Assembly (NCBI RefSeq): GCF_001077815.2
Contig: NZ_CP011310.1
Location: forward strand, 2,790,001-2,854,000
Direction of reading: 5' to 3'
Length of the DNA: 64,000 nucleotides
Source: Aurantiacibacter atlanticus
GTDB lineage: Bacteria > Pseudomonadota > Alphaproteobacteria > Sphingomonadales > Sphingomonadaceae
Shown: positions 1 through 8,894 of the stretch, in pieces
How positions within the stretch are numbered: the stretch's first letter is position 1
Layout of the letters: each line of letters begins with the position of its first letter
Notes under the pieces: model-generated
Databases searched by the model: none
Told to the model about the DNA's origin: nothing
Seen by the model: the letters and a program-made list of their open reading frames with translations, nothing else
Translations under genes and position numbers: made by a program

Positions 1-81
1 CGATGCGATCTCATCCGGGCCGCATGCGGCAAGCGCCAGGATAGAACTTCCAAGGATAAGTGAACGGGAAAGTTTGGTCAC
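1..81 (-). CDS. Lipoprotein N-terminus, partial at window edge
   Basis: Only the first 27 codons are in the window. They begin with a GTG codon (79-81 on the plus strand) preceded by a GAGGGG ribosome site about nine bases upstream. The translated start has two basic residues, a hydrophobic stretch and the lipobox LAAC followed by GPDE, which is a type II (lipoprotein) signal peptide. The mature part is outside the window, so no function can be given. It is divergent from the TPR gene at 365. Confidence 0.6.
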   Translation of the reverse strand, partial: MTKLSRSLILGSSILALAACGPDEIAS

Positions 82-307
82 GACAATTGGCCCCTCAAGA
101 CATTTCGAGAATCTGGATTTCGACGCGAATTTGCGTTCGCTAAAGGGGGCACTAGGCCTTGCGCGTGACAGTTTGTTTGCGGCTATGTGACGATAATAAG
201 AATCTTTTCACATCCGGCATAAGCATTTGTTCTATATGATATTTACTTTTCCACCGCCGGACAGACCCGCCGTAATATTGCGGATTTGTGACAATGTTGC
301 AGTTTTG

Positions 308-336
308 TTGCAGCAGTCCGTCCGACTGGTCATAAT
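308..336 (+). promoter_or_regulatory. Candidate promoter for the TPR gene
   Basis: TTGCAG (308-313) and CATAAT (331-336) are separated by 17 bases, a sigma-70-like arrangement. They lie 28 bases upstream of the start codon at 365, in the 283-base divergent spacer after the lipoprotein start. The -35 match is weak. I see nothing else recognisable in the rest of this spacer. Confidence 0.3.
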
Positions 337-364
337 GGCGCCAAGGATAAAAGGAGAGTTTGTG

Positions 365-733
365 ATGCTTACAACGCTTGTATTCGCGCCACTCATGCTG
401 GCCCAGGCGGCCACCGCACACATGGTCGAACAGGAATATGAAATCCGCGAAGTTGCTTACGAGGAATTGCTGGCAGGTGATGACGCCGCAGCTATAACAG
501 TGCTCGAAGCCGAATTGGCGCAGAACCCGGGTGATCCCGCCGTTCTTATAAATCTGGGCGCTGCTTATGCGCGGATCGGCAATTGGGAACGGGCTGAACA
601 TTATTACAGCACTGCACGCGATGGCCAGCGTGAATATCAGTTGGAGCTTGCCAATGGGCGTTGGCTGGATTCGCGCGATGCTGCGCGCCTTGCACTCGCC
701 AGTGTCGAATTAGAGGCACTCGCTGCGCGCTGA
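365..733 (+). CDS. Secreted small TPR-repeat protein
   Basis: 122 residues. An N-terminal hydrophobic segment (about residues 1-18) ending in AQAATA looks like a cleavable Sec signal. Residues about 57-86 match a tetratricopeptide repeat (hallmarks N-LG-AY--G---A---Y--A), with a likely half repeat before it (residues 30-52). TPR proteins mediate protein-protein contacts, so a periplasmic scaffold is the reasonable inference. The start is set by AAGGAG at 351-356, eight bases before ATG 365; a GTG at 362 in the same frame is an alternative. It sits 162 bases before the T4SS cluster in the same direction, but I cannot show it belongs to that machine. Confidence 0.72.
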   Translation: MLTTLVFAPLMLAQAATAHMVEQEYEIREVAYEELLAGDDAAAITVLEAELAQNPGDPAVLINLGAAYARIGNWERAEHYYSTARDGQREYQLELANGRWLDSRDAARLALASVELEALAAR

Positions 734-895
734 AATACTTCTGGCAGAGAAGGGGCCTCTAAGGTCCTATAAGCGCCCACCGGCACCAGAGCCCTAGCTG
801 GACAGCACGCAGAGCGGACGTGGTGCTTTACACAGGTGGTTTGTCACGGCGCTGTCATATCGTGTAAGCAAAGGACTCCAATTGAAAGGGTCCTG

Positions 896-1540
896 ATGAT
901 TCTGCGTTCCGGTATTCTTGCGGCAGCATTCGCGCTGGCCGGCTGTATTGCGCTTCCCGCGCAGGCTGGCGTGCTGGAAATTTCTGCCGATGGCCAAGCG
1001 CGTTGGATCGCTGGACCGATTGCCGGTGCCGTGGCAGAAGAAGCGGCTATTCTGGATCCAGTGCCGTTGGGTGAAGTGCCGATAGGCGTGCTGGCCTTGC
1101 TGCCAGAAGATGCCGTTGCAAATACGCGCCAGCATGCAGCTGGCATTCCGGCCAATTACGCTGCAATCGTGCAGGATCTGGCCCATCGCTTCGATCTCAG
1201 CCCCGCATTGATAGAGGCAGTGGTCTGGCAGGAGAGTCGCTGGCGCACCAACGCCGTCTCTCCTGCAGGCGCCCGTGGCCTCGCCCAATTGATGCCCGGG
1301 ACGGCCCGCGATCTAGGCGTCGATCCCGATGACCCCATTGCCAATCTTGAAGGCGGTGCCCGCTATTTGCGCGAACAGCTTGATCGGTTTGATGGCGATC
1401 TGGAACGCGCGCTGGCTGCCTATAACGCCGGCCCGGGACGGGTCATCCGTTCAGGTGGCGTTCCACCGATTCGTGAAACACAAACGTATGTTGCGGCCAT
1501 TATGGGCCGCCTTGCCGACCATTCCCGGAGCCCTGAATAA
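896..1540 (+). CDS. Lytic transglycosylase, VirB1-like (GH23)
   Basis: 214 residues. It cleaves peptidoglycan glycan strands, locally opening the wall for the secretion channel that follows. The N-terminus is a signal sequence with LAGC near residue 17, so it may be lipidated; otherwise cleavage after PAQA (about residue 24). The SLT domain spans about 88-205. The catalytic Glu is E113 in the WQESRW motif, and the family motifs GARGLAQLMPGTA and AAYNAGPG follow. The start at 896 follows AAAGGG (885-890). Three bases separate it from virB2, so it is read as the first gene of the T4SS operon. Non-T4SS soluble transglycosylases share this fold; context decides the call. Confidence 0.85.
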   Translation: MILRSGILAAAFALAGCIALPAQAGVLEISADGQARWIAGPIAGAVAEEAAILDPVPLGEVPIGVLALLPEDAVANTRQHAAGIPANYAAIVQDLAHRFDLSPALIEAVVWQESRWRTNAVSPAGARGLAQLMPGTARDLGVDPDDPIANLEGGARYLREQLDRFDGDLERALAAYNAGPGRVIRSGGVPPIRETQTYVAAIMGRLADHSRSPE

Positions 1541-1542
1541 CA

Positions 1543-1839
1543 ATGCCGATCCTTATTCGCTTTGCTGCGTTTCTTACCCTGTTGGTCCCATCCGCCGCTT
1601 TTGCGCAGGACCCGGCCGGGTCTTCCCCGATCAACAGTGCGTTTGGCTGGATGCGTGATACCATGCTGGGCACGGTCGCCACAACTGTGGCAGTGATGGC
1701 AGTGGCCGCGGTCGGCTTCATGATGCTGACGGGGCGCGTGAACTGGCGTTTTGGCGCCACTGTGATCATCGGCGTATTCATCATCTTCGGCGCTGCCTCC
1801 ATCGTGGCTGGCATCCAGGGTGCGGCCGCAGTCGGCTGA
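1543..1839 (+). CDS. virB2: T4SS pilin subunit VirB2/TrbC family
   Basis: 98 residues, typical of the family. A signal peptide ends at AFA-Q (about residue 21). Two hydrophobic segments (about 42-64 and 72-94) flank a short basic loop containing TGRVNWR, the topology of TrbC/VirB2 major pilins. Family knowledge says it is inserted in the inner membrane, processed and assembled into the pilus. It lies between the transglycosylase and virB3 in the conserved order. Confidence 0.85.
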   Translation: MPILIRFAAFLTLLVPSAAFAQDPAGSSPINSAFGWMRDTMLGTVATTVAVMAVAAVGFMMLTGRVNWRFGATVIIGVFIIFGAASIVAGIQGAAAVG

Positions 1840-1852
1840 GGCGAGAAACACC

Positions 1853-2134
1853 ATGCAACTTATTCGTCACCCGGTTCATCGTGCACTTACCCGCCCGCAG
1901 ATGTTCGCGGGCGTGACATTCAATTATTTCATCATCAACGCTCTTGTGACGACCGAGGCCTTTTTGATCCTGAAAAGTTTCTGGATCGTGCCCATCCCAT
2001 TGGTGATGCACGCAGTCGGCTATTTTGCATGCCTGCGCGAACCTCGGTTTTTCGACCTCTGGCTGACCAAGGTCGGCAAATGTCCGCGGGTGAAGAATTA
2101 CAAGCGCTGGGGCTGCAACTCCTACGCTGCGTGA
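1853..2134 (+). CDS. virB3: T4SS inner-membrane protein VirB3
   Basis: 93 residues beginning with MQLIRHPVHRALTRPQ, the usual basic cytoplasmic N-terminus, then a hydrophobic hairpin (about 17-60) and a soluble tail. VirB3 is a short inner-membrane protein that works with the VirB4 ATPase and is sometimes fused to it. The start at 1853 is chosen because upstream codons would overlap the end of virB2 and do not match the family; a GAGAAA element precedes it. The tail has two Cys residues (in KCPRV and GCNSY) whose role is unclear. Confidence 0.82.
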   Translation: MQLIRHPVHRALTRPQMFAGVTFNYFIINALVTTEAFLILKSFWIVPIPLVMHAVGYFACLREPRFFDLWLTKVGKCPRVKNYKRWGCNSYAA

Positions 2135-2185
2135 CAAACGCATCCAATCGCGCCTTGGCGACGTAGCTATGGCAAGGAGAGACAC

Positions 2186-4615
2186 ATGAAAACCAAGTGG
2201 CTTGGAGCCGCTGCCTGGAGCGCCAAGGAGGCGCATGCCGGCGATCGCCTGCCGTATGCGCGGCTTGTCGACGCGGGCGTGATGCTGCTGCGCGATGGAT
2301 CACTGATGAGCGCGCTTCAGGTTCCCGGTCTGCTGTTCGAAACCGAAGATACAGATGCATTAAACGCGCATGCAGCCACGCGTGAAGTGATGCTGCGATC
2401 CAATCTTGATGCCCGCTTCGTGATGTATCACCATGTCATCAGGCGGCGGGTCAGCGTGGAGCTTGAAGCCAGCTTCGATGATCCGCTGTCTGCACATATT
2501 GATCGCCGCTGGCGGGACAAGCTTTCCTCTGGCTCATTATTCGTCAATGACCAGTTCCTGACGCTGGTGCGCCGCCCCGCGCGTGGCAAGGCAGGCTTTG
2601 CCGAACGTGCCGGCAAGATCTTGCGCCGGCGGTCCAATGAAGCCGAGGATATTGATCCCAGGGATTTACGCAGCCTGCGCGCCGCGCTTCAGGCACTGGC
2701 CGCCAGTCTTGGCGATTATGGCGCCCAGCCGCTGGGCGATTACACCAGCCCGCACGGCAATGAAAACAACGAGCTGCTGGAACTGCTCTCTGCGCTCTAC
2801 AATGGCGAGATGCGGCCCGTGCGACGGCCGGACATGGAAACCGACATTGGTCGCATGATCCCCTATCGCCGCGCCAGCTTTGGTCTGGATGCGATGGAGT
2901 TGCGCGGATCGGGCGGGGTGGATTTCGCCTCCATGCTCAGCCTCAAGGACTATCCTGACGCGACCAGTCCCGGCCTGCTCGATGGCATGTTGCGACTACC
3001 GTATGAAATGGTCGTTTCCGAAAGTTTCGCCCCGCAGGAACGCCAAAGCGCGCGCGAACGGATTGATCTTGCCATTCGCCGCCTCAAAAGCGCGGATGAA
3101 GATGCACAGGCCGAACGTCTGGACATGATGTCTGCGCGCGATGAACTGGGCGCGGGCAGCGTGTCATTTGGCGATCATCATCTGACTATCATGGTGCGCG
3201 AACGCAGTCTGGAACGGCTGGACGATGCCACCGCCGCAATTGCCGCCAGCCTTGCCGATACAGGCGCCATAGCAGTGCGTGAAGATACCAATCTTGAACC
3301 AGCCTTCTGGGGTCAGCTTCCCGGTAACGAACATTACCTCGTGCGCCGCGCACTAATCTCTACAGCCAATATGGCAAGCTTTGGCAGCCTCCATGGATTT
3401 GCTTTGGGACAGGCAGACGGCAATCACTGGGGCGAAGCGGTCACGCTGTTGCAGACTACCAGTTCCACCCCTTTCTTCTTCAATTTCCACCACGGCGACC
3501 TGGGCAATTTCTCTGTCATCGGGCCAAGCGGTTCGGGCAAGACCGTGGTCATGAACTTCCTCGCGGCGCAGGCGCAAAAGTTTTCGCCTCGCACGATATT
3601 GTTCGACAAGGATCGCGGCGCGGAATTGTTTATTCGCGGCATTGGCGGCAGCTACGACCGCATCCGTTCAGGAGAGCCGACCGGCTTCAATCCGCTTGCC
3701 CTGCCCGATACGCCTGCCAATCGCGGCTTTCTGCGTGATTGGTTATCGGTCCTGCTCAAAGCTGAAGGGCCGGAAGAAAGCGCCACGATCGCAACCGCAG
3801 TAGACGCAGCCTATGCCAATGACAGTGCGCTGCGCCGCCTGCGCCATTTCAAGGAATTGGTGTCTGGCAGCCGCCGTCCGCAACCGGGCGATCTGGCAGA
3901 CAGGCTTTCTGCCTGGATTGATGGCGGCGAACATGGCTGGCTGTTTGATAATGCTGAAGACAGGCTGGACCTGTCCACCCGCGTGATGGGTTTCGACATG
4001 ACCGCGCTGCTGGAAAACCCCAAGCTGCGCACCCCTGTAATGATGTATCTGTTCCACCGCATTGATGAACGGCTGGACGGGCAACCCACGATGATCCTCA
4101 TCGACGAGGGGTGGAAGGCGCTGGATGACGAGATTTTCGCCGCGCGCATCCGTGATTGGCTCAAGACCTTGCGTAAACGCAATGCACTGGTCGGTTTTGC
4201 CACGCAAAGCGCGCGCGATGCGCTCGACAGCAAGATTTCGACCGCGCTGGTGGAACAGACCGCCACGATGGTATTCATGCCCAACGCCCGCGCTAGGCCA
4301 GAGGATTATTGCGAAGGCTTTGGTCTGACAGAGCATGAGCTTGCGCTGATCCGCAGCTTGCCCGCACACAGCCGTTGCTTTCTGGTGCGCCAGCCAGATG
4401 CCAGCGTTGTCGTCCGGCTAGACCTGTCCGGTGCGCCCGAAGTGCTGGCCATGCTCTCAGGCCGCGAAAGCAGCGTTAGACGGCTTGATCTGCTGCGCGA
4501 AGCTGTGGGCGATGATCCTGCCCAATGGTATCCCGCCCTAACGTCCCATCCCTGGCCAGGACTGGCGGGCGAGGAAATCATTGCTGAAGAACCAAGTCGG
4601 GAGGCAGCTGAATGA
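2186..4615 (+). CDS. virB4: T4SS ATPase VirB4
   Basis: 809 residues, normal length. VirB4 hexamers supply energy for substrate transfer and pilus assembly at the inner membrane. The N-terminal half is the CagE/TrbE/VirB4 domain (about 30-400). The Walker A motif GPSGSGKT is near residue 446 and Walker B, ILIDEGW, near 636, followed by the TQSARDA segment typical of VirB4. AAGGAG, seven bases ahead, supports the ATG at 2186. Its stop overlaps the virB6 start by four bases (ATGA), implying translational coupling. Confidence 0.95.
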   Translation: MKTKWLGAAAWSAKEAHAGDRLPYARLVDAGVMLLRDGSLMSALQVPGLLFETEDTDALNAHAATREVMLRSNLDARFVMYHHVIRRRVSVELEASFDDPLSAHIDRRWRDKLSSGSLFVNDQFLTLVRRPARGKAGFAERAGKILRRRSNEAEDIDPRDLRSLRAALQALAASLGDYGAQPLGDYTSPHGNENNELLELLSALYNGEMRPVRRPDMETDIGRMIPYRRASFGLDAMELRGSGGVDFASMLSLKDYPDATSPGLLDGMLRLPYEMVVSESFAPQERQSARERIDLAIRRLKSADEDAQAERLDMMSARDELGAGSVSFGDHHLTIMVRERSLERLDDATAAIAASLADTGAIAVREDTNLEPAFWGQLPGNEHYLVRRALISTANMASFGSLHGFALGQADGNHWGEAVTLLQTTSSTPFFFNFHHGDLGNFSVIGPSGSGKTVVMNFLAAQAQKFSPRTILFDKDRGAELFIRGIGGSYDRIRSGEPTGFNPLALPDTPANRGFLRDWLSVLLKAEGPEESATIATAVDAAYANDSALRRLRHFKELVSGSRRPQPGDLADRLSAWIDGGEHGWLFDNAEDRLDLSTRVMGFDMTALLENPKLRTPVMMYLFHRIDERLDGQPTMILIDEGWKALDDEIFAARIRDWLKTLRKRNALVGFATQSARDALDSKISTALVEQTATMVFMPNARARPEDYCEGFGLTEHELALIRSLPAHSRCFLVRQPDASVVVRLDLSGAPEVLAMLSGRESSVRRLDLLREAVGDDPAQWYPALTSHPWPGLAGEEIIAEEPSREAAE

Positions 4616-5799
4616 ACGCGGCCGCCCAATGCCAGCAGGCGATGTCGGAAGTAGGTGCTGGGATCGGCGCTAGCCTGCGCGGTGTGGATTGCGCTGCCAA
4701 TGCGATGGCACAGGCCGCCTTCAGCCGCATGTTTGCCGAAGGCGGCTTCCTTGGCCCTACCCTGACCGTTGCGCTGACCATCTTCGTGGCGTTGTTCGGT
4801 TTTGCCTTGATGACGGGGCGCACCCGCATCGGCCTGTCTTCGCTGACGCCCAAGATGATCACGCTGGTCGGCGTCATCACTTTCGCGACCAGCTGGTTCG
4901 TGTTCCAGATGTTCTTTTTCAACCTGTTCGTGGCCGGCCCCAATTGGATCGCTTCGGGCCTGATGGGCACCGATGGATCGGCCACCACCATCTTTGCTGA
5001 CAAGCTGGATGCCGTAATGCTCGCCCTGATGGAAGCATCGGGCGAAGATGCCATGGGCAATGATTCCTCGATCTTCTCTCCGCCCGGTCTGCTGTGGTCA
5101 GGGGGCACGATGCTACTGCTGGGCACCGTCGGCGTGTTGGCAACGACCAAGATCGCACTTGCCATCCTGATGGGCATCGGTCCGATCTTCATTCTGCTGG
5201 CGCTGTTTGATGGCACACGCGGCCTGTTTGTCGGCTGGCTCAAAGGTGTCGTGATGATGGCCTTCACGCCGCTATTCACCGTGCTTGGCGGATCGCTGAT
5301 GCTGGAACTCGCCATCCCGGTGCTGTCCAGCCTTGCGGCAACCCCGGGCGAAATTGACGTGCGCCCTGCGATGGCTTTCTTCATGATCGGCGCGGTCCAC
5401 CTTGCGCTGATGTTCATGATCCTCAAAGTCCTCGCTACCATGGTATCGGGCTGGACGGTGTTCGGCTTTGTCTCGAATGCAAAAGCTGACACCACCGGCG
5501 CGGCACCACCAGTGAACATGCCGCATTATCAGGTCGCCGCGCCGGCGCTTACCAGCACTACGGCGCGTGAAAGGATGTCCCCCACCAGCCCCGGCGTTGC
5601 GCGCGATATCCGCACAGCAACCGCGCCTCCGGCCGCCGCCAATGACAGCGGCGCTGGCACGCATACACGCGAAACCCGCATCATTGGGGGCGCTGCCAGC
5701 GCGCCTGCGGGCAATTCCGGAAGCGCGCCATCGCGCTCTCGCGGCATCGGCAGCCGCTTCAAATCCGCCCCAATTCGCTCCACGGAGAAAAGATCATGA
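4612..5799 (+). CDS. virB6: T4SS polytopic membrane protein VirB6/TrbL
   Basis: 395 residues. A short periplasmic N-terminus is followed by about five or six hydrophobic segments (roughly residues 45-70, 82-108, 162-195, 200-230, 255-290), the VirB6/TrbL pattern of the inner-membrane translocation pore. The last 100 residues are a low-complexity tail rich in Ala, Pro, Ser and Thr with basic residues at the end. It overlaps virB4 and virB9 by four bases on either side. That leaves no room for virB7 or virB8, which commonly lie between B6 and B9. Confidence 0.88.
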   Translation: MNAAAQCQQAMSEVGAGIGASLRGVDCAANAMAQAAFSRMFAEGGFLGPTLTVALTIFVALFGFALMTGRTRIGLSSLTPKMITLVGVITFATSWFVFQMFFFNLFVAGPNWIASGLMGTDGSATTIFADKLDAVMLALMEASGEDAMGNDSSIFSPPGLLWSGGTMLLLGTVGVLATTKIALAILMGIGPIFILLALFDGTRGLFVGWLKGVVMMAFTPLFTVLGGSLMLELAIPVLSSLAATPGEIDVRPAMAFFMIGAVHLALMFMILKVLATMVSGWTVFGFVSNAKADTTGAAPPVNMPHYQVAAPALTSTTARERMSPTSPGVARDIRTATAPPAAANDSGAGTHTRETRIIGGAASAPAGNSGSAPSRSRGIGSRFKSAPIRSTEKRS

Positions 5800-6608
5800 T
5801 CCGGCAAGGCCTTGCTGCCGTGCTTCTGGCTTCAGCCATATTTTCGGCCCCCGCATTTTCGACCGCTGCCTTTGCACAGGACCCGCGCCTGGTGGAACGG
5901 CTCTATGATCCGACACAGATCGTACGCATCGTGGGCAAGACAAATGTGCAGACGACCATCCGCTTCGGCGATGACGAACAGATTGAAAACGTTGCAGTCG
6001 GCGATTCACAGGCCTGGCAGGTTACGCCCAATCGCCGTGCCAATCTGCTTTTCGTGAAGCCACTTGCCCCGCGTGCCAGCACGAATATGACCGTGGTGAC
6101 CAATCGGCATACCTATCTGTTCGATCTGGTGGCCAATCCCGCTACGCGTGAACCGCTGTATATTCTGACTTTCACCTATCCGGTGGAGATCGAGACGGAG
6201 GACGAGGAAACCCAGCTGGCAGAGGCAAGCCCGCAGGTGCAGCCTAATGCCATTGAAATGGCGGCAGCCACCGATGATTTTGCTGTGCTGGATCCCGAAC
6301 AGCTCAATTACAACTGGTCTAGCACCGGCACGGCCAGTTTGCTGCCCGCCGAAGTTTATGACAATGGCGAGGCCACTTTCCTCAGCTGGCCTGCGGGCCG
6401 GGCGATGCCGGCAATTCTGCTGAAAAATCATGAAGGGAATGAAGGTCCGGTCAATTTTGCCGTGCGCGGCGATATTATCGTGCTGGATCTCGTGCCCGGC
6501 GAAATCATCCTGCGATCAGGAGGTGATGTCGCAATTCTCACCAATCAGGGTGATGCCGGGGCTTTCCTGGCAGACGGCACGTCGCGCCGCAGTGACGCGC
6601 GAAACTAG
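5796..6608 (+). CDS. virB9: T4SS outer-membrane core protein VirB9
   Basis: 270 residues. The signal peptide ends at AFA-Q (about residue 28). The VirB9/CagX/TrbG N-terminal beta domain follows (about 35-125, including GDSQAWQV, and FVKPLAPRASTNM). The C-terminal domain (about 165-260) contains the NYNWSS motif near 173, the region that in model systems binds VirB7 and VirB10. VirB9 forms the outer layer of the core complex. GGAG at 5784-5787 supports the start. Confidence 0.92.
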   Translation: MIRQGLAAVLLASAIFSAPAFSTAAFAQDPRLVERLYDPTQIVRIVGKTNVQTTIRFGDDEQIENVAVGDSQAWQVTPNRRANLLFVKPLAPRASTNMTVVTNRHTYLFDLVANPATREPLYILTFTYPVEIETEDEETQLAEASPQVQPNAIEMAAATDDFAVLDPEQLNYNWSSTGTASLLPAEVYDNGEATFLSWPAGRAMPAILLKNHEGNEGPVNFAVRGDIIVLDLVPGEIILRSGGDVAILTNQGDAGAFLADGTSRRSDARN

Positions 6609-6623
6609 AACGGAGCAGACGCC

Positions 6624-7790
6624 ATGAAACTCGCAATGCGCCTTCCCGAAAGCAAGAGCGGCGGTGCCAATGACGCCGATCCGCGTGACAGTGAATCGAC
6701 CGAAATTATCGATCTCGCTAGCCGCACGTCCTATCCGGCAGTGGCCAATCGCAAAGGCAGTTCTGACGCGCTGGGACTGATCGCCGGTATCGGCTTTGTC
6801 GCGTTGCTGGGCGCAGCGACATTGTGGGGGCTGAATGCCAGCAAGGTTGAAAACGATGCCGCCCAGCCTGGCGCTGCCACGCTGACCGATGTGCCGCCCC
6901 CAGCCAGCGTTATACCCGCAGGCGGTTCGCCGGTTGATGGCCTGCCCAGCGCCAATGCAGGAGCTGGCGCAGTGATGCCGCAGGTCGATCCCGCCCCGTC
7001 ACCTGTCCTCTCACGCGCACCGGGTGCCAATGTTGCGTCCGCGCCATCAAGCAACCCCTATTCCTCTCCCACGCTGGTCTTCGATGGCGGCACGGCCCCG
7101 GCATCTGCTGCGGCCAATGCCGCCGCCGCAGAAGCAGCCGCAGGTAATACGCCGGCTGGATCGGTTGTTCCGGGCGCTGGCGCGGCAGGCGAATTTGCCG
7201 CGCGTATTGGTGGCGTGGGTGGCGGCACCGCAGTCGCCCGTCAGGACATTGATCCACGCACCACGGTGACGCAGGGCACCATGATACCCGCGATCCTTGA
7301 AACCGCTATCAATACCGATGTGCCGGGCTTCGTCCGCGCCGTGGTGAGCCAGGACGTGCGCAGTTTTGACGGCGGCCGCGTCCTTATCCCGCGCTCCAGC
7401 CGCCTTGTCGGCCAGTATCAGTCCGGCTTGCAGGCGGGCCAGCGCCGCGCCTATGTCATCTGGCAGCGGGTTATCCGACCCGATGGCGTGACGGTGCAAT
7501 TGCAAAGCCCTGCCACCGGATTCGATGGCACGGCGGGCCTTTCGGGCGAAGTCGACAATCACTTCTTCTCGCGCTTCGGTTCAGCCATGTTGCTGTCCGT
7601 GATTGGCGGGCTGACTACAGTGGCAAGCAGCGGGGCCTCTGTCGTCCTTGGCGGCGGACAAAGCGCGGCCAGTACCGCGCTGCAACAGGATGGACAGCGC
7701 GCCCCGACCGTCCGCGTGCGCATGGGCGAACCGATCCGCGTCTACACCGCCCGCGATCTGGATTTCGCGCAAGCGCCACAGGTCCGCTGA
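6624..7790 (+). CDS. virB10: T4SS core scaffold VirB10/TrbI
   Basis: 388 residues. The layout is a cytoplasmic N-terminus (1-48), one membrane segment (about 49-70), a Pro/Ala-rich periplasmic linker (about 75-200) and the TrbI beta-barrel domain (about 205-388, with GTMIPAILETAINTD and RVLIPRSSRLVGQY). VirB10 spans both membranes and transmits ATPase energy to the outer pore. CGGAG at 6611-6615 precedes the ATG. It follows virB9 after 15 bases. Confidence 0.93.
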   Translation: MKLAMRLPESKSGGANDADPRDSESTEIIDLASRTSYPAVANRKGSSDALGLIAGIGFVALLGAATLWGLNASKVENDAAQPGAATLTDVPPPASVIPAGGSPVDGLPSANAGAGAVMPQVDPAPSPVLSRAPGANVASAPSSNPYSSPTLVFDGGTAPASAAANAAAAEAAAGNTPAGSVVPGAGAAGEFAARIGGVGGGTAVARQDIDPRTTVTQGTMIPAILETAINTDVPGFVRAVVSQDVRSFDGGRVLIPRSSRLVGQYQSGLQAGQRRAYVIWQRVIRPDGVTVQLQSPATGFDGTAGLSGEVDNHFFSRFGSAMLLSVIGGLTTVASSGASVVLGGGQSAASTALQQDGQRAPTVRVRMGEPIRVYTARDLDFAQAPQVR

Positions 7791-7803
7791 AGTCTGCACA
7801 CAC

Positions 7804-8826
7804 ATGACTGCGGAGATCCACCAATTGCCACAGGATGACAGTGACGCGGTGCCGCAGGTGCCCAGCGGCTCTGTCTATCTCGATGCCTATCTCGCTCCGT
7901 TTCGTGAATGGCTCGAACGGGACACGGTGACAGAAATTCTCGTGAACGGTCCGGGGGAGATGTGGGTGGAAGATGCTGCCCGACCTGGCGGCATGCAATG
8001 TATCCAAATCGATGCGATTGATGATAAGCTGGTGCAAAGACTGGCCGAGCAGGTTGCGCGGATCAGCCATCAGGGCATCAATCGGGAACATCCGCTGCTG
8101 GGCGCGACTTTGCCAGACGGCGCGCGCATCCAGTTCTGCGGCCCGCCCGCAACGCGCAAAAACTGGGCGATGGCCATCCGCCGTCACCGCCGGCTTGATC
8201 TGCCACTGGACGCCTATGATGCCGGTCCGCTTGCCAAGCCGAACGAATTGCAGCTGCCCGATTCTCAGGAGGAGCCTGTCGCATTCCTGCGTGCCGCCAT
8301 TCGCGCTCGCAAGACCATTCTCATTTCTGGCGGCACCAGCACCGGCAAGACCACTTTTCTCAACGCCATGCTGGGCGAAATCCCGCGCGAAGAACGCGTC
8401 GTTCTGGTAGAAGATACACCCGAACTCAAATTCCCCGGCGCCAATGGCGTGGGCCTTGTCGCGGTCAAGGGAGAGCTGGGTGAAGCCAAGGTGACGGCAA
8501 ATGAACTGCTGCAATCAGCGCTGCGCCTGCGTCCCGATCGCATCGTGCTGGGCGAATTGCGCGGAGCGGAAAGCGTATCTTTCCTGCGCGCCATCAACAC
8601 CGGCCATCCCGGCAGTTTTTCGACAATTCACGCCAATTCGTTACGCGGTGCGCTGGAACAGTTGAGCCTGATGGTAATGCAGACCGGCATTGGCCTTACC
8701 CGCACCGATACCATTGCCTATGCTGCAGGGGTGATCGACGTCATCGTGCAGCTGGACAGAGTCGATGGCAGGCGCGGTATCAGCGCGATTGCAGAGGCGC
8801 GCGATCTTGCCGAAAGCTGGGTTTGA
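7804..8826 (+). CDS. virB11: T4SS hexameric ATPase VirB11
   Basis: 340 residues. It is a cytoplasmic traffic ATPase of the VirB11/GspE superfamily that switches the system between pilus building and export. Walker A is GGTSTGKT (176-183), Walker B region RIVLGELRG (246-254), His box GHPGSFSTIHANS (267-279). The start at ATG 7804 was chosen because codons upstream overlap the end of virB10 and do not fit the family N-terminus. It is the last gene of the T4SS run, and no virD4 coupling protein follows. Confidence 0.94.
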   Translation: MTAEIHQLPQDDSDAVPQVPSGSVYLDAYLAPFREWLERDTVTEILVNGPGEMWVEDAARPGGMQCIQIDAIDDKLVQRLAEQVARISHQGINREHPLLGATLPDGARIQFCGPPATRKNWAMAIRRHRRLDLPLDAYDAGPLAKPNELQLPDSQEEPVAFLRAAIRARKTILISGGTSTGKTTFLNAMLGEIPREERVVLVEDTPELKFPGANGVGLVAVKGELGEAKVTANELLQSALRLRPDRIVLGELRGAESVSFLRAINTGHPGSFSTIHANSLRGALEQLSLMVMQTGIGLTRTDTIAYAAGVIDVIVQLDRVDGRRGISAIAEARDLAESWV

Positions 8827-8894
8827 ACAGGTCAAATGTGACCATGACAGCGGATCGCTTGCGCTAATGACATTGAAACGACAGACGGACATCT

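Noticed and set aside
8844..8873. Pho box upstream of ppk1 (ATGACAG and ATGACAT)
   Set aside because: The two half sites are 23 bases apart rather than an 11-base multiple and only one is perfect, so a PhoB site is not supported.
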